Below, in pieces: positions 1 to 5,547 of a stretch of 9,423 nt of DNA. The notes below the pieces were generated by a model that was given only the letters and a program-made list of their open reading frames with translations, was not told the DNA's origin and made no database searches. A program made the position numbers and the translations under genes. Source of the DNA: Clostridia bacterium (lineage in GTDB: Bacteria > Bacillota_A > Clostridia > Oscillospirales > CAG-272); assembly GCA_017529175.1 (NCBI GenBank), contig JAFXNX010000136.1, forward strand, positions 1 to 9,423. Direction: 5' to 3'. The first letter of the stretch is position 1, and each line of letters opens with the position of its first letter.

Positions 1-1475
1 CCGTTCGCAACGGAACAGATCGCCGTCAGCTGTTGGATAGCAGTCGTCTTGAACGTCTGTCCGAACGAGTAGACTGCGAGGGAAGGTATCGTAAAGTCTT
101 CATATTTATGATAATAAGTTCTCGCTTCGTTCGGAAGGTCGATACCGGTCGCGTCGCCGTAGCCGAACTGCTTGAAGTAGTTGTAGAACTTCTCTCTTCC
201 GACTCTCATACCGACCTGCATAAGCGTCGGGTTGCATGACTGCTGCAGACCGACTCTGAAAGTTACCGTGCCGTGCCCTTCGTGTTTGTGACAGTGGATC
301 GGCTTCGGATACCCTTCGACTACGAGAGAACCGCTGCAGGTGAAGTAATCCTCGGGCGTCACGACCTTTTCCTCAAGCGCCATAGCGGTCGTGATTATCT
401 TGAAAGTTGATCCCGGCTCATAAGTCTCCGTTATCGCCTTGTTCTTCCACATCGCGTAAAGCAGTTCAAGGCGCGCGTTGTTATACTCGTCGGTCCCCTC
501 CGTATATCCCGCAAGGACGGCGCGCGACGCTTCGTCGAGCTCGCGCGGAGAGTTCAGGTCGAACGAAGGCCCCGTCGCCATGGCGAGGATCCCTCCGGTC
601 TTAACGTCCATGACGATACCGCAGACTCTGTTCGCCGCTTTGTGATCGTAATAAGCGGTCTCAAGTTGATTTTCAAGTACGTACTGTATGTAATCGTCGA
701 TCGTAGATACGATATTGTAGCCGTTCTCCGCTTCGACGTAAGTCTCGTATTCAAACGGCATATCGTTGTGTCGCGCGTCCTGCGCGGTGATATATCTGCC
801 GCTCTTTCCTTCGAGGATATTGTTGTAATACGCCTCAAGCCCGTAGATGCCGGTCCCGTCGGCGTCGGTAAAGCCGATGACGTGGGACGCAAGACTGTTG
901 TAAGGATAATATCTTACGGGCGTCGCCCTCAGATAGATCTGCTTTTTAAAATTGTATTCGTCGATGAAATTTCTGATCTTATCAGCCGTTTCCTCGTCGA
1001 CGAGTTTCGCGACGACCTCGTAACGCCTGCCTTCCTTTGCCGCCTTTTCCATGACGTCGGAATACTCTACCCCGTCAATAAGTCCGGAAAGGAATTTTGC
1101 GATCAGCTCGTTCATCTTGAGGTCTTTTTGCCTGAATCCGTCAAAATCATCCCAGGTGAAGACCGCGTCGACATCGTGCTCCTCCGGCTTCGCCATGGCG
1201 TCGATTATATCCTGAGGAGATATGAAGAGCAGATACTTCGTGATATTCTTCGCCAGAACGTCGCCGTTTGACGAGTATATCTCGCCTCGCTCCGGATTTA
1301 CTTCGACCTCTGTCGTCATCTGATCGACGACCGTTTTCTGATATTCCTCATAGTCGATTATCTGCAGTTTGAAGAGCGCCGCCACGAGGACTACCGCCAT
1401 GAGAGCAAAAAAGAACAGAACGAAGTACGCTTTTTTATGGGTCATTCTGTCTACTCTGTAATTCTTCTGTTCCAT
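1..1475 (-). CDS. ftsI: Class B penicillin-binding protein (FtsI/SpoVD family), C-terminus cut by window edge
   Basis: A D,D-transpeptidase that cross-links peptidoglycan, anchored in the membrane with its catalytic domain outside. The visible 491 codons start at ATG 1475, 6 nt after a GGAGGTG site. There is a short basic N-terminus, one membrane segment at about residues 17-36, and a dimerisation domain with RGEIYSSNGDVLA at 63-75 and a G-x-x-GLE-type motif near 207-214. The transpeptidase domain holds the catalytic serine in PGSTFK (S356, K359) and the SxN motif SCN at 413-415. The KTG motif and any C-terminal PASTA domain lie outside the window. Its place after mraZ-rsmH-ftsL fits the dcw cluster. 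Because the C-terminus is missing, vegetative FtsI/PbpB cannot be told from sporulation-specific SpoVD, so the symbol is provisional. The gene is separated from ftsL by a terminator and appears to have its own promoter. Confidence 0.93.
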   Translation of the reverse strand, partial: MEQKNYRVDRMTHKKAYFVLFFFALMAVVLVAALFKLQIIDYEEYQKTVVDQMTTEVEVNPERGEIYSSNGDVLAKNITKYLLFISPQDIIDAMAKPEEHDVDAVFTWDDFDGFRQKDLKMNELIAKFLSGLIDGVEYSDVMEKAAKEGRRYEVVAKLVDEETADKIRNFIDEYNFKKQIYLRATPVRYYPYNSLASHVIGFTDADGTGIYGLEAYYNNILEGKSGRYITAQDARHNDMPFEYETYVEAENGYNIVSTIDDYIQYVLENQLETAYYDHKAANRVCGIVMDVKTGGILAMATGPSFDLNSPRELDEASRAVLAGYTEGTDEYNNARLELLYAMWKNKAITETYEPGSTFKIITTAMALEEKVVTPEDYFTCSGSLVVEGYPKPIHCHKHEGHGTVTFRVGLQQSCNPTLMQVGMRVGREKFYNYFKQFGYGDATGIDLPNEARTYYHKYEDFTIPSLAVYSFGQTFKTTAIQQLTAICSVAN

Positions 1476-1481
1476 AAAGAG

Positions 1482-1524
1482 CACCTCCGTTCAAACTGTA
1501 TTATTATATGTATCGCGTGATACA
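1482..1524 (-). promoter_or_regulatory. Candidate promoter, operator-like dyad and RBS for the PBP gene
   Basis: On the minus strand a perfect TATAAT (1508-1503) lies about 28 bases before the PBP start codon. It is followed by a GGAGGTG ribosome binding site (1488-1482). Immediately upstream of the -10 is an inverted repeat, TGTATC-ACGC-GATACA (1524-1509), which would occupy the spacer. No good -35 hexamer is visible at 16-18 bp, so the promoter may depend on an activator or use another sigma factor. The RBS is clear; the promoter and operator roles are inferred from position and symmetry only. Confidence 0.5.
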
Positions 1525-1620
1525 AAAATGATGATCGCTCCCTGCCCGCGCACACCTTTTTCAAGCGGCATTTTATGCCGGGATCGCGTTATCGCAAGAT
1601 TTGATTTTTATCCTATATTA

Positions 1621-1653
1621 AGAGTAAAAAGCGGTGATGATCTTCACCGCTTT
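1621..1653 (-). terminator. Rho-independent terminator after the FtsL-like gene
   Basis: The minus strand shows a perfect 10-bp stem, AAAGCGGTGA pairing with TCACCGCTTT (1653-1644 and 1637-1628), with a 6-nt loop. A run of five T follows on that strand. It lies about 100 nt after the FtsL-like stop codon and would separate mraZ-rsmH-ftsL transcription from the PBP gene. Confidence 0.8.
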
Positions 1654-1751
1654 GGCTTGTTAGGAAGGCGACGCCGATTTGAACCCGCCCGACGCGGCGT
1701 CCAGACGGCATCTTTCGGATTGTCCTCCCCGACTTTCGTCAATACAGGACG
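1654..1751 (-). other. Structured non-coding segment between the FtsL-like gene and its terminator
   Basis: Read on the minus strand, this segment begins right after the FtsL-like stop codon. It contains one hairpin with outer arms GTCCT/AGGAC (1750-1746 and 1726-1722) and an inner GAC-GAAA-GTC with a GNRA-type tetraloop. A second hairpin has arms GACGCCG/CGGCGTC (1701-1695 and 1676-1670). The loop of the second carries GGGTTCAAAT, which resembles a tRNA T-loop, but no tRNA cloverleaf can be built. No open reading frame with a plausible start is present. It could be a structured 3' UTR, a dispersed intergenic repeat or a decayed element; the sequence alone does not decide. Confidence 0.4.
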
Positions 1752-2663
1752 TCAGTCGATATAATCCATAAGACGTTCCCAGTTCGTACCGATGGCGGAA
1801 AGGAACGTTGAAAAGAATCCTTCGCCCTCTTCCGGCTCTTCCGCGCGAATGACTTCGATTCTCTCGCCTCCGGCGATAGAAACGTATCTCGTTTCGACAA
1901 GGTCGCTCTTGACCATTCCGATAGTATTTACCGCGTAGTCCTCTATTTCTCTGACGTCGTCCCGGAGTTCGTACAAACTCTGTACTCTGTCTCTCTCGAG
2001 CTGAAGCTCTATTTTCTCGTTTTGAAGAGCTTTGCCTCTTGCCACAGTCTCCGTATACGTCGAGTACGTATAAAGCACTACCATAAGAAGAAGCGTGCAG
2101 ACAAGTATCGACGCTACGAGCCCCTTCGGGATCGATTTCTTTTTGACTACCTTTTCAAAAGATTCACGTGACGCTTCCGCTCTTTCAAGGCGCTTCTCGT
2201 AGAGCTTTTGAGAAAGCACTTCACCGAAGCTCTTCTTTTTCTTCGGCTCTGCTTTTCTGTCTTTTGCTTCCTTGACGATATGACGTCTTCTCTCGTATGC
2301 CGCGGGATCGAATTTTGACGCGCGCTCTCTGATTGATGAAGCTCTCTCATAAGTCTCGGCAAGACCGCCCTCAGCTATAAAGCCGTCGTTTTCGTATCTG
2401 AACGAATCGATGCGGGGACGTCTGTATTCGCGCCCGGGCATTCTGTGCTTTGCTGAAATAAGACCCGGCGTCACTTTATCGCTCGCCTTCGCGTTCTTTT
2501 CGGCAAGTTCTCTTCTCGCTTCGGCGCGGCGCTGCATGAGCTGCTTTTCTTTATAAAGGGAGACTTTGTTTATGACGTTCGGATTGTTCACACCGCGGTT
2601 TTCAAAATTCTGTTTTAGCACTTCGCAAAGCGAGTTCTCGTTCGTTGAGTAATTTCTTGTCAT
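1752..2663 (-). CDS. ftsL: FtsL/DivIC-like septum formation protein with long cytoplasmic N-terminal extension
   Basis: A probable bitopic division protein of 303 residues. FtsL-type proteins form a complex with DivIC/FtsB and DivIB/FtsQ at the septum and help activate the septal wall synthase. Residues 1-180 are hydrophilic and highly charged, rich in Arg, Lys and Glu, and predicted cytoplasmic. A basic patch (KKKSIPK) precedes one membrane segment at 181-200. Residues about 204-240 form a coiled-coil-like stretch, followed by IEDYAVNTIGMVK (240-252), which matches the conserved IEExAxxxLGMVKP-type end of the septum formation initiator family. A glutamate-rich tail follows. The start is supported by AAAGGGGG 6 nt upstream. 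The position between rsmH and a class B PBP is the usual ftsL slot. Typical FtsL proteins are about 100-130 residues, so the extension is unusual and I recognise no domain in it. Assignment rests on context, topology and the C-terminal signature. Confidence 0.75.
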   Translation of the reverse strand: MTRNYSTNENSLCEVLKQNFENRGVNNPNVINKVSLYKEKQLMQRRAEARRELAEKNAKASDKVTPGLISAKHRMPGREYRRPRIDSFRYENDGFIAEGGLAETYERASSIRERASKFDPAAYERRRHIVKEAKDRKAEPKKKKSFGEVLSQKLYEKRLERAEASRESFEKVVKKKSIPKGLVASILVCTLLLMVVLYTYSTYTETVARGKALQNEKIELQLERDRVQSLYELRDDVREIEDYAVNTIGMVKSDLVETRYVSIAGGERIEVIRAEEPEEGEGFFSTFLSAIGTNWERLMDYID

Positions 2664-2696
2664 ATCGATCCCCCTTTCATAAATATGTTTGATATA

Positions 2697-3635
2697 TCAG
2701 ATCTTTTCGACCGTCCGGAGTTTTGCGCTTCGCGAACGCGGGTTTTCTTCAAGTTCGCTCTCCGACGGAAGAAGCGGCTTTCTGTTCAAAAGCTTTATTG
2801 TCGGTCGTTTTCCGCAAACGCAGACCGGGAAGTTTTTCGGGCACTCGCACGGATCGGCAAGACGCGCAAACGTCTGCTTCACTATCCTGTCCTCTCCCGA
2901 ATGGAAAGTTATCACCGCGGCGCGGCCGCCCTTGTTCATACGCTCTATCGCGCTCTCGATGGAAGGCGCGATCTCCGCAAGCTCCGAGTTGACTTCTATC
3001 CTTATCGCCTGAAACGTTCTCTTCGCGGGGTGTTGCGCTTCTTTCTTTCTCGCCCCGGCGGGTATCGCGTTCGTAATTATCTCCGAAAGCTCAAGCGTCG
3101 TTTCAATTCTCTTTGTCTCTCTTCGCTTTACGATCGCACGCGCGACAGCGGACGCGAACTTTTCTTCGCCGTATTCCGAGATTATCCGCAAAAGCTCACG
3201 CTCATCATAGCCGTTCACAATGTCTGCGGCGCTGACAGGAGCGGATGTGTCCATCCTCATGTCGAGCGGCGCGTCGTTCATATACGAGAAGCCGCGGGAC
3301 GCGTCGTCAAGCTGGTGTGACGATACTCCGAGGTCCCACAGCGCGCCGTCGATCGAATCTATCCCGAGGTCGTGAAGTACGTCTCCGACGTCCCGGAATT
3401 CGGCCTTTACGACAGTGCATTCAGAATCGAACTCCGAGAGTCTCGCACGGCACGCCGCGATCGCTTCATCATCCCTATCGAGAGATATAAGACGCGATCC
3501 CGCGGGAAGGCGTCTTGCGATCTCGTATGAATGCCCTCCGCCGCCCGCGGTGCAGTCAACGAACACTCCGCCGCGCTCGGGCATCAACGCATCCATACAC
3601 TCTTTCAGCATCACTGAATAATGCCTGAATTCCAT
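2697..3635 (-). CDS. rsmH: 16S rRNA (cytosine(1402)-N4)-methyltransferase RsmH (MraW)
   Basis: Transfers a methyl group from S-adenosylmethionine to N4 of C1402 in 16S rRNA, at the ribosomal P site. The 312-residue length is normal. Visible motifs in order: the SAM-binding loop DCTAGGGGHS (27-36), SLDRDDEAI (51-59), DLGVSSHQLD (101-110) with RGFS and PLDMRMD, then QHPAKRTFQAIRIEVNSEL (201-219), and ITFHSGEDRIVK (242-253). Near the end are two CxC pairs (C263/C265 and C272/C274) and the terminal NPRSRSAKLR. The family usually has Leu where this protein has Gly247 (HSLEDR). The start lies 1 nt after the mraZ stop, with AAAGGA inside the mraZ end, so the two genes are probably translationally coupled. 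Confidence 0.97.
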   Translation of the reverse strand: MEFRHYSVMLKECMDALMPERGGVFVDCTAGGGGHSYEIARRLPAGSRLISLDRDDEAIAACRARLSEFDSECTVVKAEFRDVGDVLHDLGIDSIDGALWDLGVSSHQLDDASRGFSYMNDAPLDMRMDTSAPVSAADIVNGYDERELLRIISEYGEEKFASAVARAIVKRRETKRIETTLELSEIITNAIPAGARKKEAQHPAKRTFQAIRIEVNSELAEIAPSIESAIERMNKGGRAAVITFHSGEDRIVKQTFARLADPCECPKNFPVCVCGKRPTIKLLNRKPLLPSESELEENPRSRSAKLRTVEKI

Positions 3636-3636
3636 A

Positions 3637-4059
3637 TTACAGTCCTTTTTCGGACAGCACTTCTATCATTTCGTCTTCGTTGTACGAATCGTTGAGCGCC
3701 TGCCATCTTTCGGGAGACCATATTTCCGCTCTCGTTCCGCATCCGACGATGACCGCCTTGTCTGTAAGGCCCGCGTGCTCCATATAGTTCTGAGGGATCA
3801 GTATTCTTCCCTGGGAATCAAGCGGAACTTCCGTCGCCCATCCGAACAAACGGCGAAGCACGTTTCTGTCTTTCGTAGGCGATGAATTCTGAAGCACCTG
3901 ATCTTTGTACTCTTCCCATCCCTTTACTGTCATGAAGTAAAGGTTTCCCTCTGTCCATTTGCAAAGATAAACGGAGGATCCGACGATCTCTCTGTATTTT
4001 GCGGGGATAAACATACGGGACTTTGAATCTATCGTATGTTCAAATTCACTTGTGAACAT
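3637..4059 (-). CDS. mraZ: Transcriptional regulator MraZ
   Basis: A DNA-binding protein of the SpoVT/AbrB fold that controls its own division and cell wall operon by binding tandem repeats near the promoter. The 140-residue length is typical. The two AbrB-like halves are visible as DSKSRMFIPAKYR (11-23) and LDSQGRILIPQNY (80-92). The first half has Ser14 where the family normally has Gly (DxKGR). The ATG is preceded by GAAAGGAGG with a 7-nt spacer. It is the first gene of the mraZ-rsmH-ftsL unit, and rsmH starts 1 nt after its stop. The tandem repeats upstream indicate autoregulation. Confidence 0.97.
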   Translation of the reverse strand: MFTSEFEHTIDSKSRMFIPAKYREIVGSSVYLCKWTEGNLYFMTVKGWEEYKDQVLQNSSPTKDRNVLRRLFGWATEVPLDSQGRILIPQNYMEHAGLTDKAVIVGCGTRAEIWSPERWQALNDSYNEDEMIEVLSEKGL

Positions 4060-4099
4060 AATGGATCCTCCTTTCTTGAAAACTCAAATATTTGGGTTT

Positions 4100-4119
4100 A
4101 AGCCACTTTAAGCCACTTT
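4100..4119 (-). promoter_or_regulatory. Tandem MraZ-box-like operator
   Basis: On the minus strand two exact direct copies of AAAGTGGCTT lie head to tail, giving a GTGGC core every 10 bp. Known MraZ operators are tandem GTGG(G/C)-type repeats spaced one helical turn apart upstream of mraZ. These copies lie between the predicted -10 element and the mraZ ribosome binding site, where bound MraZ could repress. A third full copy is not visible; the next 10 bases continue as AAACCC. Confidence 0.8.
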
Positions 4120-4153
4120 TATTGCTTTTCGGTTGTATTTCGGTGTTGAAATC

Positions 4154-4182
4154 ATTATACAACCTATTAAAAGAAATTGCAA
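4154..4182 (-). promoter_or_regulatory. Sigma-A-type promoter of the mraZ operon
   Basis: The minus strand reads TTGCAA (4182-4177), a 17-bp spacer, then TATAAT (4159-4154). Transcription would start near 4147 and leave a leader of about 88 nt containing the MraZ-box repeats. Hexamers, spacing and position upstream of mraZ agree. Confidence 0.75.
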
Positions 4183-4264
4183 TACCTTATTATAATTTTT
4201 TTTACAAATAATAAATATTTTTTCGCCATTTCCCTTTTATTTCACCTCTTTTTCGATTACAACG

Positions 4265-4288
4265 AAAAAAGCCCCGTCGAACGGGGGC
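4265..4288 (-). terminator. Second intrinsic terminator downstream of coaD
   Basis: The minus strand shows GCCCCCGT, a TCG loop and ACGGGGC, then six T (4270-4265). One G of the GC-rich stem bulges. It lies about 120 nt after the coaD stop, beyond a first terminator, and would shield the mraZ promoter from upstream transcription. Confidence 0.8.
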
Positions 4289-4352
4289 GCTATAAGTCTG
4301 ATATCGGGTTATTTTCAACAAAAAAATACGGGTGTTTTATCGAAATATCTGC

Positions 4353-4393
4353 AAAAAACACCCGCGGACGGAGACGCGCCGCGCGGGTGTTTT
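4353..4393 (-). terminator. First intrinsic terminator downstream of coaD
   Basis: A perfect 12-bp stem, AAAACACCCGCG paired with CGCGGGTGTTTT (4393-4382 and 4366-4355 on the minus strand), encloses a 15-nt loop and ends in six T. It begins 16 nt after the coaD stop. Because the arms start with A and end with T it could also act on the plus strand, but no plus-strand gene leads into it. A third copy of one arm lies at 4329-4338. Confidence 0.85.
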
Positions 4394-4409
4394 GAAATTA
4401 TACTCACAA

Positions 4410-4907
4410 TTATTTGCAAATGATATCGCCGATCAGTTCTATCGCCTCTTTGGGAACTGCGCCGTCGAGTGAAAAGCCGTATTCGATACAACCTCTGACG
4501 TATGTCGAACTGATATACGAGTATTTTTCGGGAGACATGAAAAGTACGGTCTCAATGCCGGGGCAAAGAGACGCGGTCTGCGCCGAGAGCACTTTCTCAT
4601 ACTCGAAGTCCGTCGAATTTCTGACGCCCTTGACGATATACTCAGCGCCCGCCGTTTTGCAGTACTCGAATACGGGACGCTCCCACGCCTTGCATACGAC
4701 GCGATCCGATCCTTCGAGCGACGAGACAGACGCCTCGAGCATACGAAGACGGTCGCCCTCCGAGAACATCGTCTTCTTTTCCGGATTCACCGCTATGAGC
4801 ACGTGGACAGTGTCAAAGAGAGCGAGCGCGCGTCGAATGATATCGAGGTGTCCCGACGTCACGGGATCGAACGTGCCGGAAAAAACTGCGCATCTTTCTT
4901 TTTTCAT
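4410..4907 (-). CDS. coaD: Phosphopantetheine adenylyltransferase
   Basis: Catalyses ATP + 4'-phosphopantetheine to dephospho-CoA + pyrophosphate, the penultimate step of coenzyme A synthesis, in the cytoplasm. The 165-residue length is normal. The nucleotidyltransferase signature GTFDPVTSGHLDII (11-24) contains the TxGH motif (T17, H20). Further along are VNPEKK (40-45), VKGVRNSTDFEYE (92-104) and YISSTYVRG (131-139), matching the family's ISSTxVR motif. The start is preceded by GGAGGG with a 6-nt spacer; another ATG just upstream is out of frame and stops at once. Only 16 nt separate it from rsmD, a pairing common in Firmicutes (ylbH-ylbI in Bacillus). Two terminators follow it. Confidence 0.97.
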   Translation of the reverse strand: MKKERCAVFSGTFDPVTSGHLDIIRRALALFDTVHVLIAVNPEKKTMFSEGDRLRMLEASVSSLEGSDRVVCKAWERPVFEYCKTAGAEYIVKGVRNSTDFEYEKVLSAQTASLCPGIETVLFMSPEKYSYISSTYVRGCIEYGFSLDGAVPKEAIELIGDIICK

Positions 4908-4923
4908 TTCATACCCTCCGTCA

Positions 4924-5547
4924 TCATCCCTCTTTGTTTGTAAGAAGAGTTATCCTGCTTCTGCCGTATCTTGCGCTTTTTATCACGTCATATGAATCGC
5001 GAAGCGCCTCGTCGCCTCCGAAAACGTCGCAAAGAACGTCAGACGCGTCGTCGCGCACTGCTTTTTTCTTCTTTTTCCGCTCTTCTTCCACGGTATCGGT
5101 CTCGCATACGATATATCCGCCGTCGTTCAGTATGCCGTCCGAGAGTATCATCCTCAAAGCGTTTGCCATCATATCCGTGTTGTAAGGCGGGTCGAGAAAA
5201 ACTATGTCGAAAGTCTCATCGCGCTTTTTCCCCGAAAGGTACGCGGAATAATCCATGACCGCGACTCTCGCCCTCTCCTTGAGTCTCGTCTTCGCGGCGT
5301 TTTTGAGAATAATATCCGCAGCCTCCCTTGACGAGTCGATAAACGTCGCGTGCGACGCGCCGCGGCTGAGCGCCTCAAGCCCGAGCTGACCGCTTCCCGC
5401 GAACAGATCGAGCACGCGTCTTCCTTCGATATCGAACTGTATCATTGAAAAGAGCGCTTCCTTGACTCTTTCCGCCGTGGGCCTTGTCTCCATTCCTTCG
5501 GGCGTCTCAAGCTGGATCCCTCTCGCGCTTCCGGTTATTATCCTCAT
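4924..5547 (-). CDS. rsmD: 16S rRNA (guanine(966)-N2)-methyltransferase RsmD
   Basis: A SAM-dependent methyltransferase that modifies G966 (E. coli numbering) of 16S rRNA during small-subunit assembly. It has 207 residues. Visible are the N-terminal RIITGSARG (2-10), TRPTAERVKEALF (21-33), the SAM-binding LDLFAGSGQLGLEAL (46-60) and the catalytic FLDPPY (117-122). The C-terminal strand region SARYGRSRITLL (191-202) is conserved, but a charged segment at about 153-184, including a run of five lysines, separates it from the rest of the Rossmann fold and looks longer than usual. The ATG overlaps the uvrC stop by 4 bp, so translation is probably coupled. Confidence 0.95.
   Translation of the reverse strand: MRIITGSARGIQLETPEGMETRPTAERVKEALFSMIQFDIEGRRVLDLFAGSGQLGLEALSRGASHATFIDSSREAADIILKNAAKTRLKERARVAVMDYSAYLSGKKRDETFDIVFLDPPYNTDMMANALRMILSDGILNDGGYIVCETDTVEEERKKKKKAVRDDASDVLCDVFGGDEALRDSYDVIKSARYGRSRITLLTNKEG

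Noticed and set aside
1..13. Inverted repeat CCGTT-CGC-AACGG at the left window edge
   Set aside because: It falls inside well-conserved PBP coding sequence (SVANG) and is too short to mean more than chance.
642..1271. 209-codon plus-strand open frame
   Set aside because: It lies wholly antisense to the PBP gene, which has clear SxxK and SxN motifs; no ribosome binding site and no recognisable family.
1503..1524. Sporulation sigma factor promoter (CATANNNTA-like) before the PBP gene
   Set aside because: The -10-like match CATATAATA exists on the minus strand, but no supporting -35 is visible and a plain TATAAT overlaps it, so the sequence does not allow this claim.
1566..1580. Hairpin CGGCAT-TTT-ATGCCG as a second terminator
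   Set aside because: The stem is only 6 bp and no T-run follows it directly on either strand.
1654..1751. Possible tRNA suggested by GGGTTCAAATC (1686-1676 on the minus strand)
   Set aside because: The bases flanking the T-loop-like sequence do not form a 5-bp T-stem (G-G and C-C oppositions), and no anticodon arm, acceptor stem or CCA end fits.
2685..3320. 211-codon plus-strand open frame
   Set aside because: Antisense to rsmH, very arginine-rich and without domain-like pattern; a shadow of the coding strand.
4100..4119. CRISPR-like or satellite repeat
   Set aside because: Only two 10-bp tandem copies with no spacers; position and sequence fit an MraZ operator.
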